DNA from: an uncultured Collinsella sp.
Lineage (GTDB): Bacteria; Actinomycetota; Coriobacteriia; Coriobacteriales; Coriobacteriaceae
Assembly: GCA_900539035.1 (NCBI GenBank)
Contig: UQAU01000001.1
Coordinates: 179,550 to 243,549 of the forward strand
Reading direction: 5' to 3'
DNA length: 64,000 nt
Shown piece by piece: positions 7,549 through 16,345 of the stretch (the first letter of the stretch is position 1; each line of letters opens with the position of its first letter). The position numbers were made by a program, and so were the translations under genes. A model generated the notes under the pieces. It saw only the letters and a list, made by a program, of their open reading frames with translations. It was not told the DNA's origin and ran no database searches.

Positions 7549-9291
7549 ATGCTCATCGACTTCAAGCCCCAGGGCAGGGCGGACGCATTCAGGGTGGACG
7601 ACGTCTATTGCCAAGTCCTGCTTATCAAGAGCTTCGGATCGGTGCTCGAAGACTACTACATCGCAAACATCATCGACCTTCCGATCCCGCTGTCCGTCAA
7701 CATCCATGCCCGGCCCCTGGCTCAATCCGATGCGCTCGCCCTGGTGAAGGGCCAGCTCGACTGGATGGACAAGGAGATCATCGACGAGCAGCGAACCGCG
7801 GTGAGGAAGGGCTATGACTACACCATCCTGCCCCCCGAGCTCCGCTACTCGAAGGAGGAGGCCGAGGAGCTCCTCGACTTCCTCAGGAACAAGAACGAGA
7901 GGCTCTTCCGCTACACGGGCCTCATCTACACCTATGCGCCGACCCTGGAGGAGCTCGACAGGCAGGTCGAGCAGATCGTGAGCGTCGCCCAGGGCAACTC
8001 GCTGGGCGTGGAGCCGCTCTACCTGCGGCAGCGCGAGGCGCTCAACTCGGTGCTTCCCCTGGGCAACAACCACGTCGACGTCTTCAGGTACCTGACGACC
8101 GGCCAGATCGCCATGCAGATGCCGTTCGCCAGCCAGGAGCTGAACCAGCCCGGCGGCGGTTACTATGGCCAGTCCAAGCAGTCGGGAAACCTCGTCATCT
8201 GCGACCGGGGACTCCTTGCGAGCCCGATGGGCTTCGTTTGCGGAAAGCCCGGCAGCGGCAAGTCCTTCTCCGTCAAGAGGGAGATCACGAATACCATCCT
8301 CGCGCATCCCGGCGACGAGGTGATCATCTTCGACCCGGCCGGAGAGTACGGCAACCTCATCAGCGCCTTGGGGGGAGCGAACATCCGCCTTGCGCCGGGA
8401 ACCGACACGACGCTCAACCCGTTCGACACGGCTGCCGTATCGGACCGCAGCGACGCGACCAAGCTCGCCTACAAGACAGACGCGATCCTGGCCCTCTCGT
8501 CCGCGCTCATGGCCGAGGGATCGGAGGGCCTGCCGGAGAACGACAGGTCCATCATCACGAGGTGCGTCGGCCTGGCCTACGACCGCTGCGCCCTCGAAGA
8601 CAGGCTCCCGACCCTGGAGGACTTCCATGCCATCCTCGCGGAGCAGCCCGAGGCCGAGGCCAGGGACATCGCGCTTCGCTACGAGCGCTACGTCCATGGC
8701 GCCTTCAGCTTCTTCAACGGCCAGAGCAACGTCGGCTTCGAGAACAGGATCACCAACATCGACATGCACGAGCTGGGACAGAACATGAAGGTGTTCGGCA
8801 TGCTCACCGCCTTGGAGATGGTGAGGAACCGTGTCATGGTCACGCCTCCCAGGGATGTCGTCACGTGGCTCTACATCGACGAGGTCCAGTCCCTCTTCGG
8901 GCACCCGACCATCGTCGACTACTTCGCCAGGCTCTGGCGCGAGGGCCGAAAGTTCGGCCTCATCTGCACCGGAATCTCCCAGAACACCTCGCACATGCTG
9001 CTCAACGCCAACGCGCGAGACATGGTGATCAACTCGGACTTCTTCCTGCTCCACAAGCAGGGCCCCGCCGACCTCGAGGCATGGACGGAGATGCTCGATC
9101 TCTCCACGGCAGAGAGGGGCTTCATCGACGAGTCCATCAAGGCCGGCGAGGGCCTCCTCGTTGCAGGCGGCATCCGAGTCCCGATCAAGGACGACTTCCC
9201 CAAGGGAGAGCTCTTCAAGCTGTTCGACACCAAGCCCGCGGCGATCGCAGAGCGCTCCATGCGCGAGGGCCCGATCGGCGGTGCGAAGTGA
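7549..9291 (+). CDS. VirB4 C-terminal ATPase fragment
   Basis: A 580-residue frame from the first ATG after the amber, in the same frame as the upstream fragment. It carries the entire motor domain: GKPGSGKS (about 232-239), WLYIDEVQSLF (about 440), and the late NTSHMLLNANARDMV segment. An AAGGA stretch 13 bp upstream of the ATG is a weak ribosome-binding candidate. If translated, it could reconstitute activity with the N-terminal fragment, but that is speculation. Its stop overlaps the GTG start of the wall hydrolase. Confidence 0.65.
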   Translation: MLIDFKPQGRADAFRVDDVYCQVLLIKSFGSVLEDYYIANIIDLPIPLSVNIHARPLAQSDALALVKGQLDWMDKEIIDEQRTAVRKGYDYTILPPELRYSKEEAEELLDFLRNKNERLFRYTGLIYTYAPTLEELDRQVEQIVSVAQGNSLGVEPLYLRQREALNSVLPLGNNHVDVFRYLTTGQIAMQMPFASQELNQPGGGYYGQSKQSGNLVICDRGLLASPMGFVCGKPGSGKSFSVKREITNTILAHPGDEVIIFDPAGEYGNLISALGGANIRLAPGTDTTLNPFDTAAVSDRSDATKLAYKTDAILALSSALMAEGSEGLPENDRSIITRCVGLAYDRCALEDRLPTLEDFHAILAEQPEAEARDIALRYERYVHGAFSFFNGQSNVGFENRITNIDMHELGQNMKVFGMLTALEMVRNRVMVTPPRDVVTWLYIDEVQSLFGHPTIVDYFARLWREGRKFGLICTGISQNTSHMLLNANARDMVINSDFFLLHKQGPADLEAWTEMLDLSTAERGFIDESIKAGEGLLVAGGIRVPIKDDFPKGELFKLFDTKPAAIAERSMREGPIGGAK

Positions 9292-10874
9292 CGAAGGCAA
9301 ACGCCTTGTCCCAAAACGACGGAGCTTCCATGGCCGACCTCGTCATCAGCGAGAAGGTCACCCTGGCGAACACCGGCACCATCACCGACGACGAGGCCCA
9401 GATGCTATCGACCCTCACCGAGAGGAAGAGCGCAGCGGGCATCAGGGAAGCCGTGGAACGCACGACGGGGCAAGCGAGAGGGCATAGGCGCACCTTCGCC
9501 TCGAAGGCGGAAGAGACAGCTATCGCCGAGTCCGCAGCCGGGAAGAGCGGCATGGCCAAGGCGGCAGCTGCCAAGGAGATGCTTGCGAGGATGGCCGTCG
9601 ACGAGCTCGACGACAGCGAGGAGCTCGAAGGAAGCTCCAAGGCCTACGACGCCCATCGATCCGCCAAGGCGATCAAGGGGCGTATCGCCTCGAGAAGGGC
9701 AGCCAGAAGGGCTGGGTCCAAGTCCGCCACCGCGCTGGGCGCAAAGCAGGGCGCCAGCGCAACGTCTGCCGCGGCGACGGCGGAGGCGTCCAGGGCCGCG
9801 GCGGCCCAATCCGCGGCTGCGGCCTCCCAGGCCGCAGCCTCGTCCTCCGGCGCCGCTGCGATCGGCGCAGCAGGCGGGGCCGGTGCCTCAATCGCGCTCG
9901 GATCGCTCGCGGCCATCGCCGCCTTCGTCGTCGGCGTCCTGATCGTCAGCAACCTCGTCAGCGCCCTGTTCGGCTTCTGGGAAAACGAGGCGAACAAGCA
10001 ATCGCTAGATGGCCTGCCGCCCTACATCACCTACGAGATGGTCGAGGCCGCGCTCGAATGCCAGGAGAAGTACGGGCATCCCGCCGGCTGCACCCTCGCG
10101 CAGATCATCGTGGAGAGCGGCCAAGGCAACACCATGAGCAGGCTTGCGACGCGAGACCACAACCTCTTCGGCATGAAGTGGGCGGGGAGCTTCGCGGGCT
10201 GCCCCGAGGTCGCAGGGAAGAGCGCCTGGGTGACCAGCGAGGAGTACACGGCCGGCGTCCACACGGCGATCACCGCGTACTTCACGGTGTTCAAGTCCGA
10301 CGTCGACTGCATCAAGTTCAGGAGCAGGGTCTTCCTTCAAGCCGAAACGTATGCGAACAACGCAACCATCCGCGAGGCCATGGAGAAGCATGACTCGGAC
10401 CTCATGGCGGAGGGCCTGAAGGATGCGGGCTGGGCCACGAGCTCGACCTATGTCGAGAGCCTCAAGTCCGTGATGGACACCTACGGCCTGAGAAGGTTCG
10501 ACACCATGACGGTCGAGGACCTCAAGAGCTCGAGGGCGAACGCGAACACTATCGTGGCGGCCGCTTACAGCCAGCTCGGCGTCCCATACGTATGGGGCGG
10601 TTCGACTCCCGGCAGGGGCCTGGACTGCAGCGGACTCACCCAATACTGCTACAGGCAGGCCGGGATCGCCATCAGCCATTACACGGAGAGCCAGTACAGC
10701 GAGCTCACGCACATCCCCCTGTCCCAAGCGCAGCCAGGAGACATCCTCTACAAGCCGGGGCACGTGGCCATCTACATAGGAGAGAACAAGTACATCCACG
10801 AGCCCCATACCGGAGCCGTGTGCTGCATAGGAACGGGAATCAACTACTTCACCTGCGCGCTGCGCAAGGTATGA
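9288..10874 (+). CDS. CwlT-like bifunctional cell-wall hydrolase (lysozyme-like + NlpC/P60)
   Basis: 528 residues. Order: a charged N-terminal cytoplasmic region with Ala-rich repeats to about 200; one membrane helix (about 205-232); a glucosaminidase/lysozyme-like domain (LAQIIVESGQGNTMSRLATRDHNLFG, about 267-295); and an NlpC/P60 peptidase domain (about 423-528) with the catalytic Cys in LDCSGL (about 446) and His in KPGHVAIYIG (about 490). ICEBs1 CwlT and Tn916 Orf14 have the same two activities and open the wall for the mating channel. The GTG at 9288 overlaps the virB4 stop (GTGA), so translation is coupled; an ATG at 9330 is the alternative start. Confidence 0.85.
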   Translation: MTKANALSQNDGASMADLVISEKVTLANTGTITDDEAQMLSTLTERKSAAGIREAVERTTGQARGHRRTFASKAEETAIAESAAGKSGMAKAAAAKEMLARMAVDELDDSEELEGSSKAYDAHRSAKAIKGRIASRRAARRAGSKSATALGAKQGASATSAAATAEASRAAAAQSAAAASQAAASSSGAAAIGAAGGAGASIALGSLAAIAAFVVGVLIVSNLVSALFGFWENEANKQSLDGLPPYITYEMVEAALECQEKYGHPAGCTLAQIIVESGQGNTMSRLATRDHNLFGMKWAGSFAGCPEVAGKSAWVTSEEYTAGVHTAITAYFTVFKSDVDCIKFRSRVFLQAETYANNATIREAMEKHDSDLMAEGLKDAGWATSSTYVESLKSVMDTYGLRRFDTMTVEDLKSSRANANTIVAAAYSQLGVPYVWGGSTPGRGLDCSGLTQYCYRQAGIAISHYTESQYSELTHIPLSQAQPGDILYKPGHVAIYIGENKYIHEPHTGAVCCIGTGINYFTCALRKV

Positions 10875-10891
10875 CGAAAGGAGCAAGCCCA

Positions 10892-11590
10892 ATGAACAAG
10901 AAGAGACTCATGCTGGCGTGCGCAATCGGAGCGCTGGTGCTGCTCGCGGGCTCGGGGGTTGCCCGCTGCGCCATGCAGCCCTCGGAGGACCCGGCAACCG
11001 GGCAGGAAAAGGAATCAGCCCAGAAGGCCGATGCCGACAGCATCAAGAGCTACCTTGGAACAGCCTGGAGCGCCGACGGCGGCTCGAAGACGATGACCAT
11101 CGCCGACGGGGTTGTCATCGAACGCGAGGGCGACTCTACCTCGGTGACCTACTACGAGGTCGTCTCCGAGCGATCGGACGCTGGCGGGATCTCCGTCAAT
11201 GTGACCACGACGAAAACCCCGAGGGACGCCCCCGCCCAAGGCGTGATGAGGATCGATGCGTCGACCGAGGAGGTCTCCATCACCTGCGACGCCTTCGCGC
11301 TCTCGACCACCTACACCCTTGACGCGGCGCCAGACGCCAAGATCACCCTCTCTGCGCATTCGGACAAGCTCAACGAGCTCCTCGAATCAGACGACGAGAG
11401 CATCTCCAACGCGCTTTCGGCCTGGGCGTCAAAGCGCTCTCCCTACGCAACGTCCGCGGCATGGGACGGCGAGGTCTACATCGACTGCAACGGCAAGACC
11501 GTGACGACCTCGTTCACGCTCAACGACGGAGCCAGCACCCTGGTCCAGCTCCGCTACGACCAGACCACCAAAGAGCTGAGCGCCCTATGA
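10892..11590 (+). CDS. Secreted or membrane-anchored conjugation protein of unknown function
   Basis: 232 residues. The N-terminus KKRLMLACAIGALVLLAGSG is a signal peptide or anchor; the Cys at about 26 (GVARC) does not make a convincing lipobox. The rest is a polar, beta-rich extracytoplasmic domain with NTF2-like character (KSYLGTAWSADGGSKTMTIADG). Single-pass proteins with such a domain (TcpC/VirB8-like) occur in Gram-positive T4SS operons, a possible but unproven parallel. The ATG at 10892 follows GAAAGGAG, and the stop overlaps the next start (ATGA). Confidence 0.65.
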   Translation: MNKKRLMLACAIGALVLLAGSGVARCAMQPSEDPATGQEKESAQKADADSIKSYLGTAWSADGGSKTMTIADGVVIEREGDSTSVTYYEVVSERSDAGGISVNVTTTKTPRDAPAQGVMRIDASTEEVSITCDAFALSTTYTLDAAPDAKITLSAHSDKLNELLESDDESISNALSAWASKRSPYATSAAWDGEVYIDCNGKTVTTSFTLNDGASTLVQLRYDQTTKELSAL

Positions 11591-12594
11591 TCGCGGCGGT
11601 CAAGCGCATAGCGGGGCAGAGGGAGTTCAAGCTCGCCTTCGTCATCGCCCTGGCCTTCCTGGTCCTCACGCTCGTGCCATGCCAGAACGCCTACGCGTCG
11701 ATCGCCGACGACATCAACTCGTGGCTCTGCGACCTTCTCCGCGAATGGAGCAACTGGATGTTCCACGCGCAGGTGAGCGTCCTCGGCTCGATCGGATACG
11801 AGGGAATCCTCGACGCCCCCTTCTCCTCGATGCTCCAGAGCTCGAGCGACGTCTCCATGTACGACATCGCCAGGGGCACCTGGCAGGTGGCGATACTCCC
11901 CATCGGATGCGGCGTCCTCGGCCTGGTGTTCACCTTGAAGCTCATCGAGATCTCCCAGCGCATGGACGGCAACCAGAGCATGCCGGGCGTCAAGGAGGTC
12001 GTGTTCCTGCTCGTGTTCTTCGCCGTGTTCCTGTTCCTCATCCAGAACAGCTTCGACATCATGGCCGCGATCTACGAGGTCATCGGACTTGCGGTCGACA
12101 GGGTAGAGGGACTCTTCGGAACGGGCGGGGCCATGAGCCTCGCCGAGGTCTCCATCGTCACCACCGAGGACGACGTGTCGGCCCTCATGGCAATGCTCGT
12201 CGTCTCCCTCATCAGCTGGCTTGTGGTGCTGGTGGCCTACATCGTCGCCCTCGTCGTCTGCTGGGCGCGAGCCATCCAGCTCTACATCATGGCGGCCTTC
12301 AGCCCGATCCCGCTTGCCTTCCTGGGGTTCGAGCACACCAGGCAGATCGGCATCGGCTACCTCAAGAGCTTCCTCGCCGTGTGCGTGGCGGGCCTGATCA
12401 TCCTGGTCCTGCTCATCTCCTTCCCAGTCGTGCTGGGGGGAATCGTGAGCGTCAACCCCGGCACGGGCACGCCGGTGGACACCATCGCGAGCGGCCTGAC
12501 GTACGCGCTCCAATACCTGGCCATGTGCGTGCTGCTGGTCCTGTCCCTGGTCCGAAGCGGAGCCTGGGCCCGAGACATCGTGAGCGGCTTCTAG
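11587..12594 (+). CDS. VirB6/TrbL-like polytopic membrane protein
   Basis: 335 residues with a signal-like first helix (about 15-35) and about five further membrane helices (about 95-118, 140-160, 200-228, 265-290 and 300-325). The segment CWARAIQLYIMAAFSPIPLAFLGFEHTRQIGIGYLKSFLA is characteristic of the TrbL/VirB6 proteins of Gram-positive ICEs, where conserved aromatics and a Pro-rich turn line the inner-membrane channel. The start overlaps the previous stop. With PrgI, VirB4 and the CwlT-like hydrolase this completes the minimal mating apparatus. Confidence 0.8.
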   Translation: MIAAVKRIAGQREFKLAFVIALAFLVLTLVPCQNAYASIADDINSWLCDLLREWSNWMFHAQVSVLGSIGYEGILDAPFSSMLQSSSDVSMYDIARGTWQVAILPIGCGVLGLVFTLKLIEISQRMDGNQSMPGVKEVVFLLVFFAVFLFLIQNSFDIMAAIYEVIGLAVDRVEGLFGTGGAMSLAEVSIVTTEDDVSALMAMLVVSLISWLVVLVAYIVALVVCWARAIQLYIMAAFSPIPLAFLGFEHTRQIGIGYLKSFLAVCVAGLIILVLLISFPVVLGGIVSVNPGTGTPVDTIASGLTYALQYLAMCVLLVLSLVRSGAWARDIVSGF

Positions 12595-12710
12595 GCACGG
12601 CCTTAGGCGGAGGGAGGTGATGCCCTTGAGATGCGGCAAGGGTTGACGATCGAAGACGAGCCGGGACTTCCACATTGCCCGGCAAATAGACAAGCAAAGG
12701 AGAAACACGC

Positions 12711-13187
12711 ATGGAAGACAAGAAGAACGTTTACATCACCGTGCACAAGAGCTTCGTGAGGGAGGGAATCGAGTACTTCGACAAGAAGACGGGCCAGATG
12801 GGCAAGTTCAACTCCGTGACCCTGCCCCGCGACACGGTGATGGACGGCATGGATCTGAGCTTCTACCAGTTCAGCCCCCTGTTCGTGAACGAGTCGCGCT
12901 TCAAGGGCGAGGACTTCAGGGACATCCCGCTGCTGGCCGACAAGGAGGTCTGGCTCAAGCGCACCGTCATGGACCCGGACGGCAACCCCGTGACCGATGA
13001 GTCGGGACGCCCCGTCAAGAACACCGTGAAGGTCATGCCGGGCCAGCTCAAGGAGGCGCTCGACTCAGGCAGGGAGCGTTACCTCGCATCGCTCTCCGAG
13101 AGGGCGAAGGGCGCCCGCGAAGGCTCCCGCGAGCTCGCAGGCAACACAGGCCGCTCGTCCATGAGCCGAGAAGACATCCCGTTCTAG
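12711..13187 (+). CDS. ICE protein with an SSB-like C-terminal tip
   Basis: A 158-residue soluble protein. The first about 90 residues (NVYITVHKSFVREGIEYFDKK, then SVTLPRDTVMDG and WLKRTVMDPDGNPV) are beta-rich; the remainder is a flexible, charged tail ending SREDIPF. An acidic D-I-P-F terminus is the interaction tip of single-stranded-DNA-binding proteins, so this may be a divergent SSB-like protein of the element, though the OB fold cannot be shown by eye. AAAGGAG precedes the ATG at 12711. The gene lies 116 bp after virB6 and 10 bp before the adhesin gene. Confidence 0.6.
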   Translation: MEDKKNVYITVHKSFVREGIEYFDKKTGQMGKFNSVTLPRDTVMDGMDLSFYQFSPLFVNESRFKGEDFRDIPLLADKEVWLKRTVMDPDGNPVTDESGRPVKNTVKVMPGQLKEALDSGRERYLASLSERAKGAREGSRELAGNTGRSSMSREDIPF

Positions 13188-13197
13188 GAGGCGCATG

Positions 13198-16100
13198 ATG
13201 AAAGCGAAGACTACGGAGAGAATCGTATCCTCCAAGATCATCAGGGTCGTCATGAGCATGGCCCTCGCATTGAGCGTGTGCGTAGCCACGCCCATGAATG
13301 CATTCGCGGCAGGCAGCGTCAACGTCACCATCGGCGACGACATCCCGTATGCGGGCTATTCCACGACCCATATGTATGCCGACGGCGAGGTCGCGTACTG
13401 TGCGGATCCCCAGGCCAGCACCCCTGCTCCCGGCACCTACAGCAAGAGCGGCGTGAGCGACGCCGACCTCATCGCGGCCATGTGGTTCAGCTACGGCGCG
13501 CCCGGCTTCGACGCATCCATGTTCCCCGACTCCTGGTACGACGGCAGCGGGTGGAGCGCCGACAAGTACAAGGCCGCAAGCCACGTGATCCTGGCCTATG
13601 CCTACCAGGGTTCCAAGGCCGATGCCGTCTTCGGCACCAACGGCGACTTCGAGGACTGGGCACGCAGCGAGCTGCTTGGCAAAACCTGGAAGTCCATCAA
13701 GGCGAACAAGGGCAAGGTGTCCACGGGCTTCGAGGCCTTCTGCATCCACACGGGCCCTGGCACCCAGGTGCTCATGAGCTTCACCTGGGACAAGGGAGGC
13801 CTCAAGGTGGCCAAGGTTGACTCCCAGGCAGGGGCCGAGCCCCAGGGCGATGCGACGCTTGGCGGCGCTAAGTACGACATCGTCAACTCCTCCGGCAAGT
13901 ACGCCCTCGTCGACGGCCGTTACTACGCAAGCGGCGAGGTGGTGAAGACCATCACCGGGTATTGGGACGGCGACGCCGGCGCGTATATCGCCAAGACCAC
14001 CTCCAACGTGCTGCCTTGCGGCACGTACACCGTGGTCGAGTCCGAGGCCCCCGAGGGCTACCTCGTGTCCGACTGGTCCGTTAAAGCCGAAATCAATTCT
14101 GACGGACAGGTCGTCGACCTCACATCCAGCCCCTGCGCAGACGACGTCATCCGCGGCGGCGTGCAGGTGACGAAGTCCGACGTCGAGCTGGGAGCCTCCG
14201 AGGCCCTGGGCGGCAACTCCCATGACACCTTGACTACCGGCTCCACTCTTTCCGGCATCGAGTTCACCATCGCCAACGCATCCGAGCGCAAGGTCCTCGT
14301 CGACGGGAGCTGGTACGAGCCCGGCGACGTCATCGAGACCATCGCGACCGCATGGAACGACGAGATGGGGGCATACACCGCCCAGACCGCTGCCGACGCG
14401 CTTCCCTACGGCACCTACACCATCCAGGAGACCAAGACCAACGACTCCTACCTGCTCACCGACGGCAGGCCCCGCACCTTCCAGGTGAGGGCAGAGGGCG
14501 TGCTGGTCGCAGGCGACAGGTACGAGAGGCCCCTGGAGTTCTCCGACCAGGTGGTCCGCAACGACTTGGAGATCGTGAAGATGGCAGAGGACACCAACGC
14601 ATCCCTGCAGGTGGCCTTCAAGGTGACCAACGTCTCCACCGGCGAGTCCCACGTCCTCGTGACCGACCGCAACGGCAACGTCTCCACGGCCTCCTCCTGG
14701 AACAGGCACAGCGACAACACCAACGGCAACGACGGCCTGCTCTCCTCGGAGAGCATCAAGGCAGCCGACATGGATCCTAAGGCCGGCGTATGGTTCTCCC
14801 TTGGCGAGGACGGCTCCAACGCCGCCGTCGATGACGGCCTCTCCGCACTCCCTTACGGCAAGTACCTCCTGGAAGAGCTCCGCAGCGACTCCAACGAGGG
14901 CTACGACCTGGTGACCAAGACCTTCGTGATCGAGCGCGACTCCACCGTGGCCAAGCCCGTGTGGATGAGCCTCGACGACAAGGAGGGCCCGAAGATCCAG
15001 ACCGAGGAGACCGACAAGGCCGACGGCGACCACGTGGCACAGGCTTCCGCCGAGACCACCCTGGTCGACACCGTCTGGTACGAGAACCTCAAGAACGACG
15101 GCACCGAGTACACCGTCACCGGCACCCTGATGGTGAAATCCACCGGAGAGGCCCTGCTCGATGCGGATGGCAACGCCATCACCGCCACCAAGACCTTCAA
15201 GCCTAGGCAGGAGGCCGGCGAGGTCCAGCTCGAGTTCACCTTCGACTCCAGCCTGCTCGCGGGCGAGGACATCGTCGCCTTCGAGTCCATGACCTCCGAC
15301 GGCATCGAGGTCGCCGTGCATGCCGATATCGATGACGAGGACCAGACCGTGCACTTCCTCGACATCCGCACCACCGCCGCCGACAAGGCCGACGGCGACA
15401 AGCTGGTGACCGGAACCGAGATCACCGTGGTCGACGAGGTGGCCTACGAGGGCCTCGTCCCCGGCACCGAGTACACGCTTGAGGCGGCCCTGGTCGACGC
15501 CGAGACCGGGGAGCCCGTCATGGTCAAGGACGGCCTGATAGAGAGGCAGGTGACCGGCAGCGCTACCTTCACCCCTGATGAGGCCGATGGCACCCAGGCA
15601 GTGGAGATCGCCTTCGACGGCACCGGCCTTGGCGGCAAGAGCCTGGTAGTCTTCGAGAAGCTTTTCGCGGCAGACGTCCAGCTCGCATCCCACGAGGATC
15701 CTTCCGACGAGGGCCAGACCGTGACCGTGGCCGAGATCGGCACCAAGCTCACCGATGCCGCCGACGGCGACCAGATCATCGTCACCGGCAAGGTGAAGCT
15801 CATCGACACCGTCGAGTACAAGGGCCTCGTCGCGGGCGATACCTACACCGTCCACGGCACGCTGATGGTGAAGTCCACCGGCGAGGCGCTCACTGACGCA
15901 GAAGGGAACCCTGTCGTGACTTCCGCTGAGTTCGTAGCAGAGAAGGCTAACGGCACCGTTGACGTAACCTTCGAGTTCGATGCATCTTCGCTCAACGAAG
16001 GCAACAACCTTGTCGCATTCGAGGAGTGCCTGACCGCCGAGGGTAACCTTGCGGCGGCCCATCAGGACATCAACGACGCGGGACAGAGCGTCGTCGTCGA

Positions 16101-16296
16101 CAACCCTGACACACCTGAGGTTCCCAAGACCCCTTACGACAAGACCGGAGCAACCACACCCGTCAGCACCATCGGCATTTTGGCGCTCGTAGGTGCAGTC
16201 CTCGCCGGTGCGGGCGCAGCGGCACTTGCGCTCATGGGCCGTCGCAAGAAGGGGGATGCTGGCGAATCTGAGCCCGATGAGGAGGTGACCGAGTAA
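13198..16296 (+). CDS. Large surface adhesin: thioester domain, SpaA-like domains, three VaFE repeats, wall anchor
   Basis: About 1,032 residues. A signal peptide (cleavage near NAFAAGS) is followed by a thioester-type domain with a conserved Cys (AYCADPQAS), then SpaA/Cna-B-like domains (GTYTVVESEAPEGYL; GTYTIQETKTNDSYL; GKYLLEELRSDSNEGYDL). Three VaFE repeats end in DIVAFESM, SLVVFEKL and NLVAFEEC, each followed by an H-D/E-D-I/P-D-D/E-Q-V motif. Repeats 1 and 3 share GTLMVKSTGEAL. The C-terminus has PYDKTG, a hydrophobic helix and RRKK: a sorting signal without canonical LPXTG. ATGs at 13195 and 13198 are both possible; 13198 has the better spacing from AGGAGG. A class B sortase follows. 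Probable role: host or mating-partner attachment. Confidence 0.88.
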   Translation: MKAKTTERIVSSKIIRVVMSMALALSVCVATPMNAFAAGSVNVTIGDDIPYAGYSTTHMYADGEVAYCADPQASTPAPGTYSKSGVSDADLIAAMWFSYGAPGFDASMFPDSWYDGSGWSADKYKAASHVILAYAYQGSKADAVFGTNGDFEDWARSELLGKTWKSIKANKGKVSTGFEAFCIHTGPGTQVLMSFTWDKGGLKVAKVDSQAGAEPQGDATLGGAKYDIVNSSGKYALVDGRYYASGEVVKTITGYWDGDAGAYIAKTTSNVLPCGTYTVVESEAPEGYLVSDWSVKAEINSDGQVVDLTSSPCADDVIRGGVQVTKSDVELGASEALGGNSHDTLTTGSTLSGIEFTIANASERKVLVDGSWYEPGDVIETIATAWNDEMGAYTAQTAADALPYGTYTIQETKTNDSYLLTDGRPRTFQVRAEGVLVAGDRYERPLEFSDQVVRNDLEIVKMAEDTNASLQVAFKVTNVSTGESHVLVTDRNGNVSTASSWNRHSDNTNGNDGLLSSESIKAADMDPKAGVWFSLGEDGSNAAVDDGLSALPYGKYLLEELRSDSNEGYDLVTKTFVIERDSTVAKPVWMSLDDKEGPKIQTEETDKADGDHVAQASAETTLVDTVWYENLKNDGTEYTVTGTLMVKSTGEALLDADGNAITATKTFKPRQEAGEVQLEFTFDSSLLAGEDIVAFESMTSDGIEVAVHADIDDEDQTVHFLDIRTTAADKADGDKLVTGTEITVVDEVAYEGLVPGTEYTLEAALVDAETGEPVMVKDGLIERQVTGSATFTPDEADGTQAVEIAFDGTGLGGKSLVVFEKLFAADVQLASHEDPSDEGQTVTVAEIGTKLTDAADGDQIIVTGKVKLIDTVEYKGLVAGDTYTVHGTLMVKSTGEALTDAEGNPVVTSAEFVAEKANGTVDVTFEFDASSLNEGNNLVAFEECLTAEGNLAAAHQDINDAGQSVVVDNPDTPEVPKTPYDKTGATTPVSTIGILALVGAVLAGAGAAALALMGRRKKGDAGESEPDEEVTE

Positions 16297-16302
16297 ACGG
16301 GA

Positions 16303-16337
16303 GGGCTGCGAGGCCATTGCGCCTCGCAGCCCTTTTT
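16303..16337 (+). terminator. Strong intrinsic terminator between adhesin and sortase genes
   Basis: A perfect 12-bp stem (GGGCTGCGAGGC with GCCTCGCAGCCC), 6-nt loop and T5. It ends only 9 bp before the sortase ATG. Partial read-through could set the adhesin-to-sortase ratio. Confidence 0.9.
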
Positions 16338-16345
16338 CTCTGCAT

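Larger units (their letters stand above)
6811..9291 (+). pseudogene. VirB4/TraE-type conjugation ATPase gene interrupted by an in-frame amber codon
   Basis: Read through, this frame encodes about 826 residues, the usual VirB4 length in PrgI-linked systems. The N-terminal CagE/TrbE-like domain is followed by Walker A GKPGSGKS (about 478) and Walker B WLYIDEVQSLF (about 685). Codon 229 (7495-7497) is TAG; the frame continues open on both sides (FTFD stop DKLSHKSSL). The amber sits on an AGGACAAACTGTCCCA palindrome, a member of the GGGACA family; a single G to A change (TGG to TAG, Trp to stop) explains both the broken codon and the broken palindrome. Without suppression or reinitiation at 7549 the ATPase is split, and transfer should fail. 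A sequencing error is possible. Confidence 0.72.

Noticed and set aside
8238..9287. N-terminal 350 codons of a long frame ending with the wall hydrolase
   Set aside because: This part overlaps virB4 in another frame. The GTG at 9288 overlapping the virB4 stop is the natural start.
7111..9300. 729-codon minus-strand frame over virB4
   Set aside because: Antisense shadow of the VirB4 motor domain; composition is Val/Leu/Glu/His-rich with no domain.
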